From contig NC_084704.1 in NCBI RefSeq assembly GCF_033807575.1, positions 29,613,968 to 29,677,967 of the forward strand: a DNA stretch of 64,000 nt. The letters run 5' to 3'. This document shows, one piece after another, positions 11,495-20,072 of this stretch. The translations under genes and the position numbers were made by a program. Within the stretch, counting starts at the first letter, position 1; every line of letters starts with the position of its first letter. The notes below the pieces were generated by a model. The model saw nothing but the letters and a program-made list of their open reading frames with translations, did not search any database and was not told the origin of the DNA. Source of the stretch: Cydia pomonella (Eukaryota; Arthropoda; Insecta; Lepidoptera; Tortricidae).

Positions 11495-12025
11495 TTAAGC
11501 AGCATCCTGGTAACGACACTTGCGTTCGTGGCTGTATAGCCCTATGCGAGAGAGGATCCCACGTCCACACACGCGGCAGGTGTATGCTTGCCCAGGTGGG
11601 CGAGGGTTGGAGGCCTGCTCGTGGCGCCTCATACGTTTCTCTCTTAAAGAGGTAAACCAGGCATCGTCGTGTTTGGCTTGACCATCGTGAATAGCACGAC
11701 GCCATACGGGTCGGTCTTCGGCCAGTTTTTGCCATTGGTTACATGTGATATTAAAAGTAACCATATCACGCTTGACGCAATCTTTGAAGCGCAGCATTGG
11801 CCGCCCGACCAGTCTTTTTGCGTCTGCAACCTCCCCCAGCAGGATTTGACGTGGCAAACGAGTCCGTTCCATTCGATACACATGCCCAAGCCACCTCAGT
11901 CGTCTCTTCTTTAGTATGGCTGTGATACTATGGAGCTGTGCCTCGCTTAGAACAGACTCATTTGTCACGCGATCCTTCCATGTGAAGCCAAGTATGCTAC
12001 TACAACGGCTCTTCTTAATCTTCAT
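11495..12025 (-). pseudogene. Non-LTR retrotransposon ORF2 C-terminal fragment
   Basis: The minus-strand frame is open for 176 codons. Its start (SILGFTWKDRVTNESVL), middle (LRWLGHVYRMERTRLPRQ, GRPMLRFKDCVKRDM, then a W-rich region with WRRAIHDG) and C-terminal zinc finger (CRVCGRGILSRIGL, then SHERKC) match the region downstream of the reverse transcriptase in a family of animal LINE ORF2 proteins. The endonuclease and RT domains are missing, so it cannot move itself. The first Met is at the truncation boundary and is probably not a real start. I see no frameshift or stop inside, which suggests fairly recent 5' truncation. The same domain, badly decayed, occurs at 58120-58498. The clade is not certain (CR1/L2-like or RTE-like). 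Confidence 0.75.
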
Positions 12026-13379
12026 ATTTACAAAAATAATAACAACAATTGGTTCGATTATGTAAATCGTGTCTCATTCGAATTACAGAGACTGATGATT
12101 ATTATATTACTGCATAGAGGCCGTGCGTGTTAGAGGGTCTGCCATTAAAAATTCTTAAAGACCTGAATCGAAAGAAAAAAAAATTCACGCTTCTAAGCAG
12201 GTGCTGCCTCCTTCCACTAAGCGCTCTATTTCGCATAGTAGGCTCTGCCATCTAGTCTAAAAATGGAAACATTACATAATGCTTCGCGCCAATGAATACG
12301 CGGCTTCTTTGCTGCCGTCTACAGTTCATGCACGCTCCCTAGTCCTTATATGGAAAAACAAGGACGTTATTGCGATCCACCCCAATAAATAATAAAAGCG
12401 GGCCTTTTAGTATTGTTTAATAATTCTGTGAAAATTGGAAGCCTCCTGAGATTGAAAAAAAAATCACTTGTATTAAAGATGACACATTTTTTTATCCTAC
12501 GACTCTGAAGTCGTTCTTTAGTTAAAATTAAATCATTCCAAAGCTAGAATCAAAACATGCTGATTTAGAGTGACGTCGACTGGCCTGCTTTCTAAGCTTG
12601 CGAATTTCTAAATGTGGCCTTATTAATGTAATGACCTTGCTAAATTTAATGCTGCTACTAAAGTGGGCTTTAAATACTCTTCTTAACTTTAACAACACTG
12701 TAAAATTCGAAAGCTTTCCTTTGAATTCGAATTTCGACAAAATTCGGATACAAAATGGGGCCGACAAAATCTGGTAGAGGCTATGGGAATTCGATAAGAA
12801 CTAAACAGAGAGATCCATATTTTAACGTTGAAACTATTCGCTTGTTCTTAATAATAAATGCCACCCAATAAACTGACTGTTGTTTGGTTGACTGGTAGAT
12901 AATGCTTATATGATTTATATGTTCTTTTGTGCAACAAAGGTACAACAAATAAATAAAGTGATGGCGTGAAAAACCTAACAAAAATAATTCAATACCCCTT
13001 GAAAAGCTATAACTATATTAAAACGGGTCACCCACGTATTTGAAGTCGAAAATAGCTCGACATATTTCATTTCGTACCGAAGAGTATCATCAAGAGCTCG
13101 CGTTGGTGGGCCGGCGTAGATTGGTTTGCAGCTCTCTGCACCCGATGACTCGGCACGGGCGCCGGCGGCGGCGGGGAAGGCGAGAAACTACCTTCATTTT
13201 CGGCATTACAGTCAAATGATTGAACACAACACTCACTACGTAATTCGCTAAAAGTTCTTCCACACTGACTACCGACACAGTACCCAGCTTTCCAGCAGTT
13301 TTCCAGCTAAGAGGCACCGACTAACGACAGCCCTACTAAAAGAGGATTGAAGGAACTGTCATAGGGATCATTTGATGCG
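12026..13379. other. No gene recognised
   Basis: Small ORFs on the minus strand (12528-12767, 12781-12981, 13090-13317) carry no recognisable domain. A short GC-rich patch (GGGCGCCGGCGGCGGCGGGG) lies near 13157. No repeat edges could be set. Confidence 0.35.
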
Positions 13380-13640
13380 GACTGGTAGATGGGACCAATA
13401 AACGATCTTTCGTATTCATTTTCATTAAATGATCAGCCACTACACCTCTTGTTCAGCAAATGATTCACAAATACAGTCAACATTAGTTATAAACAATATC
13501 GATCTGCTTCTGTTATAATTTTTCTGCTCAATAAAGAGTTGAGCCGTAAAATTATTATTTGGTCAGCAAGATTTCAAAATTAGATGGTAGAAAAAACATG
13601 TCGCTAAGCAGTTTAATTGAGACGTATGCATATTAAAGGA
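13380..13640. repeat. GATCAGC / TCAGCAAATGAT-rich repeat
   Basis: Carries several short motifs such as AAATGATCAGCC, TTCAGCAAATGAT and GGTCAGCAAG. The same vocabulary appears in the intron-like block 14013-14440, so both are probably pieces of one dispersed element. Confidence 0.4.
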
Positions 13641-13747
13641 ATAGTAATCTGATATAATAAGGTGGCTAGCGTTTGATTTGAAAAATCGGCAGAGTTGCAG
13701 GCGAAGCGAAATCAGCCCACGTGACACTATATCACGTCACCAAGACC

Positions 13748-13773
13748 TCAAGGTTACCAAAATGTCAAGGTCA
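13748..13773 (+). promoter_or_regulatory. Two FTZ-F1/ERR-type half-sites upstream of exon 1
   Basis: TCAAGGTTA (13748-13756) and TCAAGGTCA (13765-13773) lie in the same orientation about 70-95 bp upstream of the ATG at 13844. TCAAGGTCA is the classical monomer site of FTZ-F1/ERR nuclear receptors. The match is seen directly. That it works as a promoter element is only an inference, since a 9-mer pair is weak evidence. Confidence 0.25.
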
Positions 13774-13843
13774 TTTAAAACCAAATCAGAGCACCCCACT
13801 ATCCACGTGTTCTTGTCTGTCCTACACCTAGAGAGCAATTGCG

Positions 13844-13991
13844 ATGTCGACCAGCAAGCCGAAGCTTCGGAGTGCTTCGTCACGCAAGGGCGGAAGGGCT
13901 GCTCTTCTGCAGCGTCGGAGCTACCCAGATCCAACACTTGGATACACCCTCTCCAACGAAAAGCTGGCTGCGCACATTTTGGAAATGGGCA
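13844..13991 (+). CDS. Putative host exon 1 (unknown protein)
   Basis: The ATG opens 49 codons plus one base, ending at GGCA followed by GTAAGT, a consensus 5' splice donor. The peptide is basic and Ser/Arg/Lys-rich at the start (STSKPKLRSASSRKGGR) and ends SNEKLAAHILEMG. It is richer in GC than its surroundings. I do not recognise the protein. The support is structural: a donor here, a consensus acceptor at 14445, and phase 1 on both sides, so the join stays in frame with the exon-2 sequence. No polyadenylation or cDNA evidence is visible. It could still be a chance ORF, but the agreement of start, donor, acceptor, phase and frame makes a real exon more likely than not. Confidence 0.5.
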
Positions 13992-14445
13992 GTAAGTTTT
14001 TTGAAGGACAAAATGAAAGGGAAGTAATCAAATGATGCCCAATATTTTTTTTGTCAGCTGATTAGCAAAGGGGGTAGGTTAGGTTAGTTAGACATTTGCT
14101 GATCAACAGATTTTTCAGGTAACCGATTTTTGCGGATCAGGTAAATTGTAATCCAAAATGAAATAATCCGCTTACTAACTGATTGCTTATCAAAATTTGA
14201 TTAATGGTGGATCGCTTACTGCCGATCAAATAATCAATTTTCCAACCAAATCAATTTAGAGCAGCTCTGTATGAAATTAATTGCGAACTGGTTTAGAAAT
14301 ACGTGCTAACCATAAGTTGCTGACCAAGTATACATTTTGGCTGACCAAAAATATTTTCGTTCATCAAAATAGTAGTACTTTGCAGATCGATTAAATGATA
14401 CCCAATGAAAAAGTGATGTCTAAATTATTTCTTTTTTTCATTTAG
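13992..14445 (+). other. Putative phase-1 intron, 454 bp
   Basis: Starts GTAAGT and ends with a pyrimidine run and TTTAG (TTTCTTTTTTTCATTTAG). Most of it (about 14013-14440) is a dispersed repeat bounded by AAATGATGCCCAAT and AAATGATACCCAATG. Splicing is inferred, not shown. Confidence 0.45.
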
Positions 14446-16435
14446 AGAACACGGTGTATCTTATGGAAGATAGACAGAAGATGGACAGAAAATTGGATCA
14501 AGAAGACGAGAAGGATCTTTTCAAAATCTGGCAAAGCTCGCGATTGGAACACGACCGGGATAAGTACAAGGAAGCAAAGAAGGATGCCAAAAGATGTGTG
14601 GCACAATCCAGGGCTGAAACACGAGAGGTATTTTATGGGGATCTTGAGAAGGCCAAAACGGACGCAGATATCTTTAGGGTAGCTAATAATAGAAACAGAG
14701 ATACATTAGACGTCAAATGCAATAAGTTCATTAAAAGTAAGAACAATACACTACTTACTTCTCATGAAGATATAAATGGCAGATGGTTCGAGTATTATAA
14801 CGAACTACTCAATGAGGAGTTCCCAAGCCATGAGTTTAATCCCTTGCCATCAGTTCAAGGCCCAACTGGCGAGGTTACTATTCACGAAGTTAAGCAAGCC
14901 ATTAGTAAAATGAAAAATCGAAAAGCGCTAGGTCCTGATGGAATTCCTGCCGATCTTTGGAAGGCTCTGGGACTATTGGCAGTAGAGTGGCTCACTAAAC
15001 TTTTTAACATAATACTGGAAAGCAAATCTATTCCTGAGGCCTGGCGACAAAGCTACCTTGTTCCATTTTACAAGAACAAAGGGGAGATAACTCACTGCTG
15101 CAACTATAGGGGGATTAAACTAACCTCACATACTCTTAAACTGAGGGAGCGCATACTAAACAAACGCCTTCTGGACATCTGCGTGATAACACCGAACCAA
15201 TTTGGCTTCACCCCATCAAAATCGACCACAGACGCAATACAGACCATGAGAATACTGACGGAAAAACATCGCGTAAATAAGGAGGACTTGCACTTTATAT
15301 TCATAGACCTCGAAAAGGCGTTCGATCGGGTACCGAGAAGACTTGTGTGGCAATCAATGAGGGAACATCTAATACCAGAGGACTACATACGCTTGGTTCA
15401 AGACACGTATACCAACATCCGCACGAAAATCAAAAGCCCTGCCGGATTGAGCAAAGATTTCGCAGTCGAAGTGGGAGTCCACCAGGGATCAGCCCTAAGC
15501 CCCCAACTATTTAATATAGTCATAGATTATATCACAAAACCCATTCAGCAGGAATTACCTTGGAACCTCCTATATGTCACTACTTTAGAAAATGCGGGAC
15601 TACGAGTAAGTAGATCGAAAACCGAACATCTTGAATGCAACTATAGCAATGTGGCAAACAGATGCAATCTCTACTACCCGGACGGAAAACAAGTACCAAA
15701 AGCTAGCCAATTTAAATATCTAGGCTCGGTTATAACAAATGACGAGAATGTAGAAGTAGACGTCTCCCATAGAATCAATGTCGCATGGCAAAAATGGTGG
15801 ACACTCTCCGGAGTTCTTTGTGATCCACGAATGCCCATACGTACAAAGGGCAAGGTATACAAAACTGCAATGCGACCAGCAATGCTGTATGGGGCTGAAT
15901 GCTGGCCCGTCAAAGAAACGCACGTCAAAAAGTTACATGTGGCCGAAATGAAAATGCTTAGATGGTCAGGTGGCGTTACAAGAATAGACAAGATACGAAA
16001 CGAATTTATTAGAGGCAGTTTCAAGGTCACCCCCATCTCCGAGAAACTTACGGAAACCCGCCTAAGGTGGTACGGCCATGTTATGCGGAGAGACGACGGC
16101 CATGTCGTGCAAAAAGCGTTGGCTCTGCCAGAAGGCATAAAACGAGGAGGACGGCCCCATCTGACATGGTGGACGAGTATGGCCAAACTATTGAAAAAAG
16201 CCCAACTACCCAACCCGACTACTCAGGACAGATCGTCTTGGCGCCGAAGGACAAGGAGAGCCGACCCCACCTAATGTGGGATAAGGCAAAGCAAAAGAAG
16301 GTATATCTTATGGAACCCGAAGAATACATTATTCCTTATATTGATGTCTTTATGAGAATAACTTCAGTTAATTTTGTTACAAAAGAAGGGACTTTTAGTT
16401 TGTTAATCTTTTACTATTTTCATAAAATACGTTGA
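14446..16435 (+). pseudogene. Putative host exon 2, split by an RTE insertion
   Basis: Exon sequence starts at 14446 right after the acceptor and reads KNTVYLME in frame with exon 1. The retrotransposon follows at 14469. The 15-bp target GTRTATCTTATGGAA is repeated at 16301-16315, and the same frame resumes there as VYLMEPEEYIIPYIDVF, staying open to a TGA at 16433-16435. Removing the insert and one target copy therefore restores an uninterrupted frame across the insertion point, as expected for insertion into coding DNA. No strong donor is visible after 16316, so this may be the terminal exon or the donor may be weak. The present allele would make a chimera ending in the retrotransposon frame, so the host product is presumably disrupted. 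The protein family is unknown. Confidence 0.45.
14469..16300 (+). mobile_element. RTE-type LINE, 5'-truncated, reverse transcriptase core deleted
   Basis: The insert is flanked by a 15-bp target duplication (14454-14468 and 16301-16315, one mismatch). The plus-strand frame is open from before the insertion to TAA at 16272-16274. It encodes the region after the endonuclease (YKEAKKDAKRCVAQSRAE), RT motifs (RKALGPDGIPADLWK; NYRGIKLTS; FIDLEKAFDRVPR with the first catalytic Asp; GVHQGSALSPQLFN) and the C-terminal LINE region (YGAECWPVK, LRWYGHVMRRDD, GGRPHLTWW, ADPT). The YADD/FADD catalytic block is missing: PWNLLY runs directly into VTT and LENAGL, where the related copy at 44579 has about 25 further residues including FADDIVL. 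The deletion keeps the frame. The endonuclease is absent through 5' truncation. The product should be catalytically dead. The 3' end is short and A-rich (GGCAAAGCAAAAGAAG). Confidence 0.88.
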
Positions 16436-16945
16436 TAAGACATTGTTATTACTAACTGTCACAGGCGTATGTCTTTGATCATTGTCATTGGTTTAGGTCA
16501 CTCGGTTGGCTATAGAGAATCGTGTTATAATTTCCTGAATATGTCAAATGTGATCAAAAATTCTCGTGTTTGGCCAACCCTCTATATACTTTATTCGTAT
16601 TAGAGGCCTATATTCTAAAGTCCTGCGGACGTGGACGCCAGTTTCTTTCAGGTTTAGAGGAAACCAACTGAAACGCATTTAAAGTACTTTAGAGGATAAC
16701 CACAAAATCAAGAAATAATTTTAATCCCGTCATGTATTTTTTAAACTTGGTAAATACATGATGGGCCCTTTATTGTCGTCAAATTACAGTCATTTGCCTT
16801 CATGGTTTCCTTAGATATAACGGCAATCTCTTTTCAGGTAGTTGGTGCACTACATAGTTACACTACTACTTATTTAATAAATTGTAAATTGTATTTTTAT
16901 TCTTATTGAATGCGTGTTAATTAAATGACGTAATGTTTTGAAAAG

Positions 16946-17118
16946 ATGTGTCCCGCCGAGTTTCTTGCCGGTCCTTATTGGGATACCCTCCTCCAATTGA
17001 AGGGGGTTTTAAATCTTCTCGGGTCAGAGGTGTAGGTTAGAGCCGGTGTAGTCTAGCTTATTTGACGTTGATAAGCGCATTGTTATATGCCTACTTGAAT
17101 AATAAAATATCTTTATGA
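16946..17118 (+). repeat. LINE 3' UTR fragment
   Basis: Contains CCCGCCGAGTTTCTTGCCGG, CTTCTCGGGTCAGAGG, GAGCCGGTGTAG and TTGACGTTGATAAGCGCATTG, then a stretch with AATAAAATATCTTTATGAC. This block is frequent in Lepidoptera as the 3' end of a LINE. A short block with TTGAAGGGGG interrupts it. Confidence 0.5.
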
Positions 17119-17156
17119 CAGATGACTGCACATGAGTACAAATTAACGACATTTGA

Positions 17157-17405
17157 CGACCGATCTGGCCTATGAAGCCGATGGTCCCGGGTTCAAATCC
17201 TGGTAAGGGCATTTATTCGTGTGATGAGCATGGATATTTGTTCCTGAGTCATGGGTGTTTTCTATGTATTTAAGTATTTATATATCATGTATATATCGTT
17301 GTCTAAGTACCCTCAACACAAGCCTTATTGAGCTTACTTATATTGGGACTTAGTCAAATTGTGTAATAATATCCTATAATATTTATTTATTTTATTATTA
17401 TTATT
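17157..17405 (+). mobile_element. tRNA-derived SINE, copy with A-box deletion
   Basis: Shares B-box GGTTCAAATCC, GCCGATGGTCCCGGG, GGTAAGGGCA, TATCGTTGTCTAAGTACCC and the terminal TCCTATAATATTTATTTATTT with the copies at 29029 and 52153. About 20 bp between two GCCT repeats (AGTGGGTAGTGACCCT in the 52-kb copy) are missing, removing the A box. The tail is (ATT)n. Confidence 0.85.
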
Positions 17406-18611
17406 AAACATTATCACTCCTACATAATTCAAGGTTTATGATGACTATAGTGATGACTGATTGATGATATTATGGCATATGCTTTTGAAAAGAGCATAAG
17501 TCTAAGACTCTTTACAAAAAGATACTAATACCTTAGACTGCTTTTATCTTTAAAATATTGGAAAATACTGGTAATTAATTTACCTGATATTCAAAATAAC
17601 TTAGACACTGGTCGTTAAGACCAATATAAACAAATATTTTAAATATTCACATTTATTTGCAAAGCATATGGTGCTAGTGTTTTTGCGAATGTTGGATTTG
17701 TCGATGGGTCGCTCGCGGATATAAATATAAGTAGGTATTCTGGCGAATCCAATATGTGTTATATATTGTTATACACTAAAAACGCTTGGCTGGTATTATT
17801 GACATATCCAGGTTTGGGACTTACGTGCAAAACATATAAAAGTTACCTTCTATATTTGAATAGGTACACTCAATTTTGTTTTATTATACGCTGAGGATGT
17901 ACCTACTGTATATAATTTCTATCATCTATACTGCAGCGTATTCGAGACATTAAGTATTCAGCTGTAGTGCTGAAAGGTCCCGTAAAACGAGGAGCGAGCG
18001 TGTGTTAACACAAATAAATATAATACACAACGAGCGCCTTGTACTCTATACCTACCTGTACGTGTACGTCCTCCCTAGCTACGGAACAGGTAGTTTAGCC
18101 CCTAACTAATATTCACACAGGATAATAATAAAGACGTTGACAATATTACGGGGAAACAATAATTTGGAAGTAATGTTGAGTATAACCGTTAGAAAATACT
18201 GTTAAAGCTCTACAAAACATTTTCACTAGAAAGAGTTAAAATCGGTTGAAATTGTTTTTGCGGATTAACAAAACGACCGGAACTTTGCGCGCGAACAATA
18301 ACCCTATCTAAATTTAACGACATTTTAATAAAAAATCCTTATTAAGGTCGTTAATAAGGTTGGAGTTTAATAAAAGAGATCCAAATTGGACTTGATTTAA
18401 TTTAGACAGATCCTTTGTTCGATTCCCGGCTGCTTGCGCCGGGACAGGTTCAAGGATACTTTACATTTTTGTTAGTCTAATTTAGAATAAGCCTTGTCAC
18501 TGGACAAGTCAGTAGACGGTAGACGGACACGAGCCATCGTTTAAAATACTAAATAACTGAACAGAATTTTTCTAACCAGTTTATTTTTAACATTGTTAAA
18601 ACCTGAACATC
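17406..18611. other. No gene recognised
   Basis: AT-rich. TTCGATTCCCGGCTGC near 18419 resembles a tRNA B-box, but no cloverleaf surrounds it. No ORF above background. Confidence 0.35.
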
Positions 18612-18615
18612 AATA

Positions 18616-18886
18616 GCGGGCGACGCCAATGTCAACAGTGTTTGATGGGGCAGCGCATGTACTGACTGAAGGGGGCAGGAATTGGCAGGAACCCTTCATG
18701 ACACCCGTAATACACCAACCTTCGAAGTGGAGAGACAAGGGAGAACCTGTACCAGCGTAGTGGACATAACGGTCTGCTCACCGGGTCTCCTGAAAAACCT
18801 ACGGAATTGGTGGGTGGGCCGAGAGGTGACTGGATCAAAACACAATGCTGTTGTCTTTGAGCTGGACATGAAAAAAGGCGCGAGCT
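18616..18886 (+). pseudogene. LINE AP-endonuclease domain relic
   Basis: The frame starting at 18616 reads AGDANVNSV, stop, WGSA, stop, then HDTRNTPTFEVERQGRTC, SVVDITVCSPGLL, NWWVG and TGSKHNAVVF. This is the C-terminal half of an APE-type endonuclease from a Jockey/R1/CR1-group LINE. The GDAN motif is present. In-frame stops at 18643-18645 and 18667-18669 break it, and the usual catalytic SDHN near the end reads SKHN. No RT follows. It is a dead, isolated fragment. Confidence 0.75.
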
Positions 18887-18889
18887 AGA

Positions 18890-19871
18890 CTATAGGACGA
18901 ACAACGCGCAAGTACAAAAAAGGCAAATTAGGCTGAGTTTGATGACAAACTCACAAAACTTTTTAGTCAACAAGAAAAACACACACTTTGCTATCAAAAC
19001 ACAGATAGAATAGAACACAAAAAAGACGAGACGAGACGAGACGAGACTCATATCTTGTCACAAAGTATCAAGACAAACGCGCTTTGGGTACTTATTACCC
19101 AACAATATACTCGATCTCAAGCCATGCACAAATAATTTCAGCAGCCTTATCACGCTTTTTTGAGTCGAGGATGCATGGCAGTAATAATAAGGGTTTTGAA
19201 GAAACTTATTTTTTATGGGAATGCCTTTTCATATGGGAACACAGAGACCTAGGAGGACCATTGGCACTCTAGATACCACACATTTAATAACATGATTATT
19301 ATATCCTTTTTAATCCCTTTTAAGGGCATTTTACTTTTTTTACTCCAGTACTCTTATTTGTCGATTAAATGATGCGAAGTGAATCAAAATCAACTTCATA
19401 AGAAGCGCGGCGCGCAGGATCCCGGCACGGCGTCCCTGTCTATAACTATAACAGCAGTATTGTTAGGAATATTCGTACAGTATTATGTAGGTAACTGTTG
19501 TTGTTTATTTTTACATTTTAAGCTTATCGCCAGATTTACAGCTCACAGAGCCACAAGTTAAACATGTTTGAATAAATTGGAAGCTTATCGATAAAGTTTT
19601 GTAAGTATTTGGGTAAGTGGGTAAACATATATTTTTAGACTTAATTTGAGAAGGAAAAACGTTGGTAGTCAAGGAAACTGATACCGATTAGAGTTACATA
19701 TATTACTTTCTGAACTTTGAGGTAAGTTGATACGGACTAATGTAACTTTTCTTGTTACCTCTTTCACAGTTTCATCTTATTTTGTTAATATTTGTTAATT
19801 CTTGGCCTCTTTTTGTTCTAATTAGGTACACTGCTAATATTTAGCCCACAGTCTATCCTAAAGTGTACATA
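18890..19871. other. No gene recognised; small ACGAG microsatellite
   Basis: Contains a short (ACGAG)n tract near 19024-19047 (GACGAGACGAGACGAGACGA). Two 60-62-codon ORFs at 19084 and 19379 have no recognisable motif. Confidence 0.4.
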
Positions 19872-19876
19872 GGTAT
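19872..19876. other. Target-site duplication, left copy (GGTAT)
   Basis: GGTAT immediately precedes the 5' LTR and is repeated at 24859-24863 immediately after the 3' LTR. This proves that both LTR ends are intact. Confidence 0.95.
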
Positions 19877-20009
19877 TGTTGTATATATTATATCATAATT
19901 ATACATGTGGGTAGTTGAGTAAAGTGCGGTAGGTACTGAATAAAAATAAATCAGTCTTGGTCTAGCTATCTTGGTGGTTTTACTTAGATCCCTAATCCCG
20001 AATACTACA
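19877..20009 (+). repeat. 5' LTR, 133 bp
   Basis: Begins TGTTGTATATATTATATC and ends CCGAATACTACA. It is identical base for base to 24726-24858. AATAAAAATAAA inside could serve as polyadenylation signal. The LTR should hold promoter and terminator, but a precise transcription start cannot be set. Confidence 0.95.
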
Positions 20010-20022
20010 TGGTGTCAGGTGT
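20010..20022 (+). promoter_or_regulatory. Primer-binding site, tRNA-Leu type
   Basis: TGGTGTCAGG directly follows the LTR. It complements a tRNA 3' end reading CCTGACACCA, as in tRNA-Leu(CAA). The tRNA identity is from memory of tRNA ends and should be treated as likely. Confidence 0.75.
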
Positions 20023-20072
20023 AAAAAAACTCAGTGTATAAATCGTAAATCGGACGTTTTGGTTGATTAGTG

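Noticed and set aside
14071..14090. GGTAGGTTAGGTTAG resembling insect telomere repeat (TTAGG)n
   Set aside because: Only two to three units within an intron-like dispersed repeat. Far too short for an interstitial telomere.
15674..16213. 179-codon minus-strand ORF opposite the RTE reverse transcriptase
   Set aside because: Antisense to a real coding frame with no motif of its own.
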